From: Proteiniphilum sp. UBA4084
GTDB taxonomy: Bacteria; Bacteroidota; Bacteroidia; Bacteroidales; Dysgonomonadaceae
Direction: 5' to 3'
Length of the DNA stretch: 7,855 nt
Assembly: GCA_002383605.1 (NCBI GenBank)
Contig: DFYK01000035.1
Coordinates: 1-7,855 of the forward strand
Made by a program: the position numbers and the translations under genes. This document shows positions 1-5,976 of the stretch, in pieces (the stretch's first letter is position 1; each line of letters begins with the position of its first letter). A model generated the notes under the pieces. It searched no databases. It saw only the letters and a program-made list of their open reading frames with translations, and was not told where the DNA came from.

Positions 1-265
1 AACCATTTTTTGAAATTATCTACCTTACAAGAATGATATGTTTGCTCTATTTTATGACATACCCCATTCATTTTCTTTGTTCAGCGCATTTTTTACACAA
101 AATATTGCGATAAAATTGTTACTTTTACACTCAGTAAACGGGAAGAAAAAAAGATGCAAGACAGTAAAACCGGAGGCAGTCACTGAAAACCGAACCGCTG
201 CCGGAAAAAACATGTATTCTAAAAAGCTGATAACTGAACGCTGACTGCTGATAGCCAAAAAAATT
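1..265. other. Noncoding leader region upstream of the TrmH-family gene
   Basis: AT-rich stretch in which I can support no gene. Short open frames exist on both strands (38-244 on + and 52-345 on -), but they overlap each other, resemble no family I know, and the minus one runs into the coding start of the methyltransferase. The region holds a candidate promoter at 37-44, a weaker -7-like TACTTTTA at 120-127, and a cluster of CTGA tetramers at 227-251. The bases just before the ATG at 266 are A-rich with no Shine-Dalgarno, as is usual in Bacteroidota. Confidence 0.6.
9..44 (+). promoter_or_regulatory. Candidate Bacteroidota-type promoter
   Basis: TATGTTTG at 37-44 matches the -7 consensus TAnnTTTG, and TTTG at 9-12 could be the -33 element. 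The 24-base gap between them is longer than the roughly 20 bases usually quoted. It would give the methyltransferase gene a leader of about 215 bases. An exact -7 match can occur by chance in AT-rich DNA, so this is tentative. Confidence 0.35.
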
Positions 266-1021
266 ATGAGTTTAAGCAACAACAAAATAAAATATATCCG
301 GTCTCTCAAAGAAAAAAAGTTTCGCGATGAGCACCGCACCTTCATTGCAGAAGGAACGAAGCTCGTCTTCGATTTGCTGGAGACATGCCGCTGTCAGCTG
401 ATTGCAGCACTACCGGAGGTGTTATCGGCGCATCCTGGCGTAAGCGCTGAAGAAATTGTGGAGGCGAGCGAAAGTGAACTCAAAAAGGCAACTTTGCTGG
501 CGACAGCACCGCAGGTCATCGCTGTTTTTTATCAGCCCGAAAACATCGTGGAACAAATTCAACCGGAGGGAAAGTTATTTCTTGTCCTCGACGGAGTCCA
601 GGATCCGGGAAATGTGGGTACCATCGTCCGCATTGCCGACTGGTTTGGCATTGATCACATTGTCTGTTCGCCCGACACTGCCGATCTGTTTAATCCCAAA
701 ACGGTACAGGCGACCATGGGCGCCATCGCCCGTGTAGGAGTCAGTTACACAGATATCGGAATTTTCTTACGAAAGCATAATCACCTGCCTGTTTACGGCA
801 CCTTTCTGGATGGAGAAAATATCTACTCCGATACGCTTTCGGAACAGGGCATCATCGTGATGGGCAGCGAGGGTAAAGGCATCAGGCCTGACATAGCGGC
901 AGCCATCAACCGAAGACTCTTCATTCCCAATTTTCCTTTAAACCGCACCACTTCCGAATCGTTGAATGTGGCAGCAGCCACCGCCATTGTCTGTGCCGAA
1001 TTCCGCAGAAGAACTTTTTAA
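266..1021 (+). CDS. TrmH/SpoU-family RNA 2'-O-ribose methyltransferase
   Basis: A 251-residue SPOUT-class enzyme expected to methylate the 2'-OH of a ribose in tRNA or rRNA using S-adenosylmethionine, in the cytoplasm. The N-terminal ~90 residues have the look of the SpoU substrate-binding domain (KYIRSLKEKKFR near residue 9, then FIAEG). The catalytic domain carries the three family motifs. Motif 1 is DPGNVGTIVRIADWFG at 113-128 with N116 and R122; motif 2 is VMGSEGKGIR at 198-207 with E202; motif 3 is the TTSESLNVAAATAI segment around 228-241 with N234. These form the trefoil-knot cofactor site. Length is normal for the family. The ATG at 266 is the first start that includes the whole substrate-binding domain. 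The target nucleotide cannot be read from sequence; TrmH, RlmB and AviRb-like enzymes share these motifs, so I give no symbol. The gene converges on the tRNA-His gene. Confidence 0.93.
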   Translation: MSLSNNKIKYIRSLKEKKFRDEHRTFIAEGTKLVFDLLETCRCQLIAALPEVLSAHPGVSAEEIVEASESELKKATLLATAPQVIAVFYQPENIVEQIQPEGKLFLVLDGVQDPGNVGTIVRIADWFGIDHIVCSPDTADLFNPKTVQATMGAIARVGVSYTDIGIFLRKHNHLPVYGTFLDGENIYSDTLSEQGIIVMGSEGKGIRPDIAAAINRRLFIPNFPLNRTTSESLNVAAATAIVCAEFRRRTF

Positions 1022-1028
1022 AAAGCGC

Positions 1029-1059
1029 AAAAAAATCACGTATTGAGAGAATACGTGAT
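1029..1059 (-). terminator. Second of two tandem minus-strand terminators
   Basis: A perfect 10-bp stem (ATCACGTATT at 1035-1044 with AATACGTGAT at 1050-1059) closes a 5-base GAGAG loop. Read on the minus strand it is followed by six T residues (1034-1029), the layout of an intrinsic terminator. On the + strand there is no T-tract after the stem, so it suits transcription from the tRNA side and not from the methyltransferase gene. Confidence 0.7.
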
Positions 1060-1081
1060 CACCTAAAACAAATCTAAAGAG

Positions 1082-1107
1082 AATAAAAATCTCACTTACA
1101 GTGAGAT
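1082..1107 (-). terminator. Intrinsic terminator of tRNA-His
   Basis: A 7-bp perfect stem (ATCTCAC at 1089-1095 with GTGAGAT at 1101-1107) has a 5-base loop and on the minus strand is followed by TTTTATT. It begins 3 bases after the mature 3' end of the tRNA, so the primary transcript would carry only a short trailer. Confidence 0.75.
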
Positions 1108-1110
1108 GTG

Positions 1111-1185
<75 letters not shown>

Positions 1186-1201
1186 GTATTGTAATCGGGT
1201 G

Positions 1202-1236
1202 CAAAGATAGGATTTTTTTATCACTTCCCATCCAAA
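1202..1236 (-). promoter_or_regulatory. Promoter of tRNA-His
   Basis: On the minus strand TATCTTTG (1209-1202) is an exact TAnnTTTG -7 box, and TTTG at 1236-1233 lies 23 bases upstream as the likely -33 element. The -7 box ends 16 bases before the first tRNA base (1185), which is a sensible distance for a short tRNA 5' leader. Confidence 0.65.
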
Positions 1237-1261
1237 TAAACCTGTTTTTTTAAAAAAAATG

Positions 1262-1300
1262 TTTTGCAGGCTTCCATATGCGCAAAAAATAGTACATTTG
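1262..1300 (+). promoter_or_regulatory. Promoter of the DUF151-rsmE-M81 unit
   Basis: TACATTTG at 1293-1300 matches the Bacteroidota -7 consensus exactly and lies 22 bases before the ATG at 1323, giving a short leader of roughly 15 bases. The nearest upstream TTTTG (1262-1266) is 26 bases away, too far to be a convincing -33 box, so only the -7 part is well supported. It runs divergently from the tRNA-His promoter. Confidence 0.55.
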
Positions 1301-1322
1301 AAGCAATAGAACAAAAAAAATC

Positions 1323-1922
1323 ATGGGAACTAAAAAAATAAGACTTTCTATCCTGGGAATCTCCTTCAGTCAGGTACAGGCGGGAGCCTATGCGCTCATC
1401 TTTGCCGAAGAGAGCGGCGTGCGCCGTCTTCCCATCGTCATCGGGACTCCCGAAGCCCAGTCCATCGCCATCGTCATGGAAGGTATCACGCCGCCAAGAC
1501 CGCTTTCACATGATCTCATCTGTTCCATCTGGGAACAACTTGGCATAGAGCTGGTTGATGTCCTGATTTACAAATTTGAAGATGGTGCTTTCTTTGCCGA
1601 ACTTTTTTTGCGCCAGAATGACAAAGAGTATCGCATCGACTCACGCACTTCCGACGCCGTAGCCCTGGCAATACGCACCCATTCACCCATCTACACCACG
1701 GAAGAGATCATGAAGAATATGGCCATCGTCTTCGATGAACAATCTCCGGCCGGTGCTCCCGAACCGTTTATTCCGGATGAAGGCATACAGTCGGAAGAAG
1801 AATTGTCAGATCTTCATCTCGACACGCTGAGGAATCGTCTGAAAGATGCCGTGCATGAGGAGAATTACGAGCTGGCTACCCGTTTACGCGACGAAATCAA
1901 CCGGCGAGAGAATAAATCCTGA
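1323..1922 (+). CDS. Bifunctional nuclease (BFN/DUF151) family protein with C-terminal UVR motif
   Basis: A 199-residue cytoplasmic protein in two parts. Residues ~5-135 form the BFN/DUF151 domain, named after plant proteins reported to have RNase and DNase activity. Visible landmarks are LPIVIGTPEAQSIAI at 36-50, RPLSHDL at 59-65, GAFFAEL at 88-94 and DSRTSDAVALAIR at 106-118. After an acidic linker (~140-162), residues ~163-196 form a UvrB/UvrC-type UVR helical hairpin (LDTLRNRLKDAVHEENYE followed by ATRLRDEIN), a known protein-interaction module in excision repair and Clp-related proteins. The start fits an exact -7 box 22 bases upstream. It is the first gene of a close + strand unit, 11 bases before rsmE. 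Enzymatic activity in bacteria is poorly established, so the name describes the domain and not a proven function. Confidence 0.92.
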   Translation: MGTKKIRLSILGISFSQVQAGAYALIFAEESGVRRLPIVIGTPEAQSIAIVMEGITPPRPLSHDLICSIWEQLGIELVDVLIYKFEDGAFFAELFLRQNDKEYRIDSRTSDAVALAIRTHSPIYTTEEIMKNMAIVFDEQSPAGAPEPFIPDEGIQSEEELSDLHLDTLRNRLKDAVHEENYELATRLRDEINRRENKS

Positions 1923-1933
1923 AAGAAAACAAA

Positions 1934-2647
1934 ATGTCAGATACGCTCTTTTATTGTCCTGATATTGCAATCTCTCCGCAACTGCCACCACAGGAATCAC
2001 AACATTGTGTTAAAGTACTCAGAATGCGGGAAGGCGACACACTGACCGTGACCGACGGGCAGGGTTATTTCTATGAATGCGTGCTCACGGAAGCGCATCC
2101 GAAACATTGCATCGTTCGCATTGAACATCGGACAGAAATGGCCAAAAACCGGGACTTCCTGCTTCAGATAGGCTTTGCACCCACCAAACAGATGGAGCGA
2201 AACGAATGGTTTGTAGAAAAGGCTGTCGAAATAGGCATTGATCGGTTTACGCCTCTTTTGAGCAGTTACTCCGAACGGAAAGAACTGAAAAAAGAGCGTC
2301 TGGAAAAGATTGCCGTGTCGGCCATGAAACAGTCGCAACAGGCTTTTCGTCCTGCTATTGATGAGCTGATACCCTTTACCGATCTTGTGACACGTCCCTT
2401 TGAAGGGAGAAAATTTATCGCCCACTGCCATGATCTACCTAAGAAGCCGTTGGCTCAAACATATCGGAAAGGAGAAAATGCAGTAATCCTGATTGGCCCC
2501 GAAGGTGATTTCAGCCAGGAGGAGATCGGCAATGCTCTGGCGAACGGTTTTGAACCTGTCAGCCTCGGGCAAACAAGACTTCGCACCGAGACCGCTTGTC
2601 TTGTCGCCACACACACAATTCATGTCATCAACAACCAACAATCATAA
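1934..2647 (+). CDS. rsmE: 16S rRNA (uracil-1498-N3)-methyltransferase RsmE
   Basis: A 237-residue SPOUT methyltransferase that puts a methyl group on N3 of U1498 in 16S rRNA, near the decoding site of the 30S subunit. The N-terminal PUA-like RNA-binding part shows HCVKVLRMREGD at 24-35. The SPOUT core has the family signature WFVEKAVEIGIDRFTP from residue 92, MKQSQQAFRP around 131-140, LIGPEGDFSQEEI at 186-198 and LGQTRLRTETA at 211-221; the last two line the knotted cofactor pocket. Length is typical. The ATG at 1934 follows the previous stop by 11 bases in an A-rich stretch with no Shine-Dalgarno. It is probably co-transcribed with the DUF151 gene before it and the M81 gene 10 bases after it. 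Confidence 0.96.
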   Translation: MSDTLFYCPDIAISPQLPPQESQHCVKVLRMREGDTLTVTDGQGYFYECVLTEAHPKHCIVRIEHRTEMAKNRDFLLQIGFAPTKQMERNEWFVEKAVEIGIDRFTPLLSSYSERKELKKERLEKIAVSAMKQSQQAFRPAIDELIPFTDLVTRPFEGRKFIAHCHDLPKKPLAQTYRKGENAVILIGPEGDFSQEEIGNALANGFEPVSLGQTRLRTETACLVATHTIHVINNQQS

Positions 2648-2657
2648 ACTTCACACA

Positions 2658-4214
2658 ATGAAAAAAATATTTTTCTCCATCTCACTTCTGCTGATGCTCC
2701 TTTGCATCGGCTGCAGCAGCAATGTCCAAAAGGAGCTGCCACGCATCGCCATTGCCGGCATCGCCATCGAGTCGAGCACCTTCTCGCCGGCAGTATCGAA
2801 CGAGGAGGCTTTCCGGTCGCGTACAGGTGACGAAGTTTTCACCTATTATCCCTTCTTTGAAGCCGATTCAGGTATTATCGACCGTGCCGTCTGGCTCCCC
2901 ACCCTACGCGGACACGCCATGCCGGGCGGGATTGTCACGCGGGAAGCCTACGAGTCGCTGGTGACAAAAACACTCGATATGCTAAAGGAAACGTTGCCGC
3001 TCGACGGACTTTTCTTTGATATTCATGGGGCAATGAGTGTACAGGGTCTCGACGATCCGGAAGGTGACTTTCTGCTTCGTATCCGTGAGGTAATTGGCAA
3101 CGACGTGCTGGTCTCCACCTCCATGGATCTCCATGGCAGCGTATCACCGCGGCTCGCACAAAACAGCGATCTGATCACCTGCTACAGGCTGGCACCCCAC
3201 GAAGATGCCATCGAATCGAAAAAAAGGGCAGTGACCAACCTGCTGAACCGACTGGAAAGTGGCAAGGGAAAACCGGCTTATAAGGCATGGATTCCCGTCC
3301 CCATTCTGCTTCCGGGGGAAAAGACGAGCACCCGCATTGAACCGGGGAAAAGTCTGTATGCCGGTATCCCGGGCGTCCTCGATGGAGACAACGTGATTGA
3401 TGCTGCCATCTGGATGTCCTACCCCTGGGCCGACGAACCACGCAACCACGGGGTGGTGATGGCTTATGGCGACGACAAGGAAGCAGTGGCCAAAGCGGCA
3501 GAGAAGCTGGCACGCCATTTCTGGGATGTACGGAAAGAATTCGAATTCGTGGCTCCCACCACCTACCTCGGTGACGCGTTGGAAAAGGCGTTGGCCAGCG
3601 ACAAGAAGCCATTTATCATCAGCGATATGGGCGACAATCCCACCGCCGGTGGTGCGGGTGATGTAACCTGGACACTGCAGGAATTATTCAAACATCCGGC
3701 CTTGCAAAAGAGTGGAAAGACACTGATCTATGCTTCCATTCCCGGTGCAGAGTTTGTAAGGAAAGCGATTGAAGCTGGTGTGGGCGCAGAGGTGGAAGGC
3801 ACTGCCGGTGCGGAAGTGGACAACCGTTTTGCACCTCCCATTCAGTTGAAGGGAATCGTTACGGCAGTAAAAGAAGATAGCACCAACAATGAAGTAGTGG
3901 TGAAGAGTGGGAATATCTATACCATTGTCACCGAAAAAAGGAATGCTTACCATTACGAGAAGCAGTTCACCGATCTGGGATTGAAGCCACGTGAAGCCGA
4001 TATCCTGGTGGTGAAGATCGGATATCTGGTACCCGAACTGTACGATATGCGGGGCGACTGGCTCATGGCGCTCACCCCGGGTGGTGTGGATCAGGATCTG
4101 CTGCGTCTTCCCTACAAACGTTTAACACATCCCATCTATCCGCTCGATCCCGATATGGAAAATCCCGACCTGAATGCACGCTTTATTCCCCTGTCAAATG
4201 ATCTCAAAAAATAA
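2658..4214 (+). CDS. M81-family (MlrC-like) metallopeptidase, predicted lipoprotein
   Basis: A 518-residue protein of the M81 family, whose namesake MlrC breaks down linearised microcystin peptides; most members have unknown substrates. I place the start at ATG 2658 because it gives a lipoprotein signal peptide: MKK, a hydrophobic stretch at 4-18, then cysteine C19 in CIGC. The longer in-frame start at 2493 would lie inside rsmE and bury the signal. Expected metal and active-site residues are present: E38 (IESSTFSP), H123 (DIHGAM), D157 and H159 (SMDLHG), and H181 (APHED). Their spacing (H-34-D-2-H-22-H) matches that reported for MlrC (H150, D184, H186, H208) as I recall it. The C-terminal MlrC domain shows DNPTAGGAGD, near residue 325. 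It follows rsmE by 10 bases and is likely co-transcribed. The -3 lipobox residue is cysteine rather than leucine, so lipidation is probable, not certain. Substrate unknown. Confidence 0.88.
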   Translation: MKKIFFSISLLLMLLCIGCSSNVQKELPRIAIAGIAIESSTFSPAVSNEEAFRSRTGDEVFTYYPFFEADSGIIDRAVWLPTLRGHAMPGGIVTREAYESLVTKTLDMLKETLPLDGLFFDIHGAMSVQGLDDPEGDFLLRIREVIGNDVLVSTSMDLHGSVSPRLAQNSDLITCYRLAPHEDAIESKKRAVTNLLNRLESGKGKPAYKAWIPVPILLPGEKTSTRIEPGKSLYAGIPGVLDGDNVIDAAIWMSYPWADEPRNHGVVMAYGDDKEAVAKAAEKLARHFWDVRKEFEFVAPTTYLGDALEKALASDKKPFIISDMGDNPTAGGAGDVTWTLQELFKHPALQKSGKTLIYASIPGAEFVRKAIEAGVGAEVEGTAGAEVDNRFAPPIQLKGIVTAVKEDSTNNEVVVKSGNIYTIVTEKRNAYHYEKQFTDLGLKPREADILVVKIGYLVPELYDMRGDWLMALTPGGVDQDLLRLPYKRLTHPIYPLDPDMENPDLNARFIPLSNDLKK

Positions 4215-4226
4215 TGATTAATTTAC

Positions 4227-4429
4227 GTTTCGCATGGTATGTATACAGCTAAATCCTCGACTGACAATATTTTGTGACCCATATTTGTCCTCGTTCACTA
4301 AAAGAGCAGAACTTGCTACGCTTCAAACAGCTGCTCTTTTTACGTTCCTCGAGGTCAATGGGTCCCCACAAAACATTGATAGGTCTCATCTTTAGCTGTA
4401 TCTACCCCAATTTTATAAACATGCGAAAC
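4227..4429. repeat. Long interrupted palindrome filling the M81-nth gap (possible MITE)
   Basis: The two halves are imperfect inverted copies of each other. Six blocks recur in mirrored order: GTTTCGCATG (4227-4236 / 4420-4429), ATACAGCTAAA (4243-4253 / 4391-4401), CAATATTTTGTG (4265-4276 / 4367-4378, one mismatch), ACCCAT (4277-4282 / 4358-4363), CCTCG (4289-4293 / 4350-4354) and AAAAGAGCAG (4300-4309 / 4331-4340). The centre is a 21-base loop. Between blocks the arms differ by substitutions and small insertions, mostly in the right arm. About 54 positions pair. No open frame of note lies inside. It could be a miniature inverted-repeat transposable element, a decayed head-to-head duplication, or a structured 3' RNA. 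Hexamer TGATTA occurs just outside both ends (4215-4220, 4435-4440). Confidence 0.8.
4300..4341 (+). terminator. Terminator-like hairpin at the palindrome centre
   Basis: A perfect 10-bp stem, AAAAGAGCAG with CTGCTCTTTT, surrounds a 21-base loop. The stem's own T-run extends to five T residues (4337-4341) on the + strand, and to four on the minus strand, so it could act in both directions. It lies 86 bases after the M81 stop and is the best candidate for ending the DUF151-rsmE-M81 transcript. The loop is larger than in a classic intrinsic terminator. Confidence 0.5.
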
Positions 4430-4454
4430 TTGAGTGATTATTTTTAATTAGGCT

Positions 4455-5102
4455 ATGACAAAAAAGGAACGCTATAAAAAAGTGATCGACTGGTTTGAGG
4501 CGAATGCCGAATCGGCTGAGACGGAGTTGCATTATACAAACAATTACCAATTGCTGGTGGCGGTCATTCTCTCTGCCCAGTGTACCGACAAGCGGGTGAA
4601 TATGATCACACCTGCACTCTTTGAAACCTACCCCACAACGGAGGTGATGGCTGCCGCAACTCCGGAAGCAGTCTACGAGTATATCCGCTCCTGCTCCTAC
4701 CCGAACAACAAGGCAAAAAACCTGGTCGGCATGGCCCGGAAACTAGTTTCCGACTTTGCAGGTGAAGTTCCCACCGACATCGACTCACTACTCACCATCC
4801 CTGGCGTGGGCCGCAAAACGGCCAACGTGATGCTGGCCGTGGCCTTCGACACACCTGCCATGCCCGTTGACACCCACGTCTTCAGGGTAGCCAACCGCAT
4901 CGGGCTGACTGACAATTCCAAAACACCGCTCGAAACCGAGCGGGAACTGGTCAGATATATCCCACGGGAGTTACTCGCAAAAGCGCATCACTGGCTCATT
5001 TTGCACGGCCGCTATATCTGCGTGGCACGGAAACCCAAATGCGAAATCTGTGGCCTTAGAGACTGGTGTAGATATTATGCAAAAAATGTGATGAAACCGT
5101 GA
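4455..5102 (+). CDS. nth: Endonuclease III (DNA glycosylase/AP lyase)
   Basis: A 215-residue base-excision-repair enzyme that removes oxidised pyrimidines from DNA and nicks the abasic site by beta-elimination. The helix-hairpin-helix is TIPGVGRKTANVML at 114-127, with catalytic lysine K121, and the catalytic aspartate is D139 in PVDTHVFRVANR. The C-terminus carries the [4Fe-4S] ligands C189, C196, C199 and C205 in the exact C-x6-C-x2-C-x5-C spacing. The N-terminal LLVAVILSAQCTDKRVN at 33-49 is also characteristic. Length matches the E. coli enzyme closely. The ATG at 4455 has no Shine-Dalgarno. The gene begins 25 bases after the palindrome ends, so its promoter may lie inside or at the edge of that element. 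Its stop is 17 bases from the convergent stop of the NIPSNAP gene, with no clear terminator between. Confidence 0.97.
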   Translation: MTKKERYKKVIDWFEANAESAETELHYTNNYQLLVAVILSAQCTDKRVNMITPALFETYPTTEVMAAATPEAVYEYIRSCSYPNNKAKNLVGMARKLVSDFAGEVPTDIDSLLTIPGVGRKTANVMLAVAFDTPAMPVDTHVFRVANRIGLTDNSKTPLETERELVRYIPRELLAKAHHWLILHGRYICVARKPKCEICGLRDWCRYYAKNVMKP

Positions 5103-5119
5103 TGTCTATTTTCCTATCA

Positions 5120-5908
5120 TCAAAAATCTGAATATTCTGCCGGACGAAGAAATGTGATCACACTGCGTGAAACATTATTTTTGTATTCCGGTCGTGCAGA
5201 GAGTTCTTTCCAGTCGGGATCATCCCTGAAAGCAGCCCAGTGTGCATCTCTGTCGGCCTTATTCTCAAATGTTGTCATATACATCAGGTTCGGCATTTGC
5301 GACCCGGCAATCACTTCACTGTAAAACACAGCATTAAAATCCAATTTGGTAAAAATATCAATTTCACCACCTTCATTGAACATATGCACCTTGTTACGGA
5401 ATATGTTTTCACTTGCACTTTCGTAACTCCGCAACTCGTATACACGCTGATTTTTTGAAGAGGTCAGCTTGGGCAATTTCATGACGGGAGACAAATGAAA
5501 AGCTTTGAGTAAAATTTTTTCCATACGCGTGTATGCCGGAGAATTATATTTTACATCCAGGTATTCTTTGCCTGCCAATTTAAATTTTTCATCTTTGAGT
5601 AGTTTTCCGTTTATTTTATCAATCATTTTCAAAGATTTCATCGGTATCAAAACATACAGGGATTTATTTGCGGAAGTATCGTTTGCAATTGTCTTAAAAA
5701 CTCCGACGGATTGAACTCCCATATCATGCAGGGCCGGAATGAGTGCGGCCTGAAAATAATCATCCAGCATCTTTTCCTGATTGTCGGAATTGTAACGGTA
5801 CATGGTAAGCTGATAGAACTCCTGTTTCTCCTTCTTTGGTTTTGACCACAGGAATTGTGGAACTATCAATAAGGTCATCACGATGGTAAGTAAAATTTTT
5901 GTTTTCAT
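5120..5908 (-). CDS. Secreted NIPSNAP-family protein
   Basis: A 262-residue protein with an N-terminal signal peptide: MKTK, hydrophobic residues 5-20, probable cleavage near W21-S22, then a lysine-rich KPKKEKQ. No lipobox cysteine is present, so it is probably periplasmic. The C-terminal half (~155-260) is the NIPSNAP domain, a ferredoxin-like dimeric alpha/beta barrel. Landmarks are VYELRSYES at 156-164, FYSEVIAGSQMPNLMYMTTF at 195-214 and HWAAFRDDPDWKEL at 223-236, with an FLRPAEYSDF end. The N-terminal half (from FYQLTMYRY at 31-39) looks like a diverged second copy of the fold. NIPSNAP proteins have no agreed biochemical role, and I infer none. The gene is more AT-rich than galM upstream of it. 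It starts 68 bases after the galM stop, behind a hairpin and a palindrome, so it may be read through from galM or have its own control. Confidence 0.88.
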   Translation of the reverse strand: MKTKILLTIVMTLLIVPQFLWSKPKKEKQEFYQLTMYRYNSDNQEKMLDDYFQAALIPALHDMGVQSVGVFKTIANDTSANKSLYVLIPMKSLKMIDKINGKLLKDEKFKLAGKEYLDVKYNSPAYTRMEKILLKAFHLSPVMKLPKLTSSKNQRVYELRSYESASENIFRNKVHMFNEGGEIDIFTKLDFNAVFYSEVIAGSQMPNLMYMTTFENKADRDAHWAAFRDDPDWKELSARPEYKNNVSRSVITFLRPAEYSDF

Positions 5909-5911
5909 GCA

Positions 5912-5927
5912 GTTTCATTAATGAAAC
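5912..5927. promoter_or_regulatory. Perfect 16-base palindrome before the NIPSNAP start
   Basis: GTTTCATTAATGAAAC is a perfect dyad ending 4 bases upstream of the NIPSNAP ATG (5908) on the minus strand. It abuts the neighbouring hairpin, sharing one base. It could bind a dimeric repressor or form a small RNA stem that hides the start region. No regulator is encoded nearby to support either reading. Confidence 0.4.
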
Positions 5928-5956
5928 AGGAGTATCTCTCAAAAACGATACTCCTG
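5921..5956 (-). terminator. Hairpin downstream of galM, weak terminator or attenuator
   Basis: A perfect 10-bp stem, CAGGAGTATC (5927-5936) with GATACTCCTG (5947-5956), has a 10-base loop and lies 21 bases after the galM stop. On the minus strand only TTTCATT follows, a poor T-tract. It may end part of the galM transcripts or stabilise their 3' end while allowing read-through into the NIPSNAP gene. Confidence 0.5.
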
Positions 5957-5976
5957 CCTATTGGTAGAAAAAAATA

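Noticed and set aside
38..244. 68-codon open frame on + and an overlapping 97-codon frame on - (52-345)
   Set aside because: They overlap each other on opposite strands, show no recognisable domain, and the minus frame runs into the methyltransferase coding region. The composition is that of translated AT-rich intergenic DNA.
1069..1076. Exact minus-strand TAGATTTG between the two terminators
   Set aside because: It matches the -7 consensus, but a transcript from it would be only about 30 bases before meeting the second terminator, and there is no TTTG at a suitable distance. Probably chance.
2493..2657. Longer in-frame start for the M81 gene
   Set aside because: It would overlap the rsmE coding sequence by about 150 bases and place the lipoprotein signal peptide in the interior. 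ATG 2658 gives a proper signal and a 10-base gap after rsmE.
3144..3612. Two long minus-strand open frames (3144-3518 and 3175-3612)
   Set aside because: They lie antisense inside the well-supported M81 gene. The translations are rich in Arg, Pro, Cys and Trp and have no domain, as expected for shadows in GC-richer DNA.
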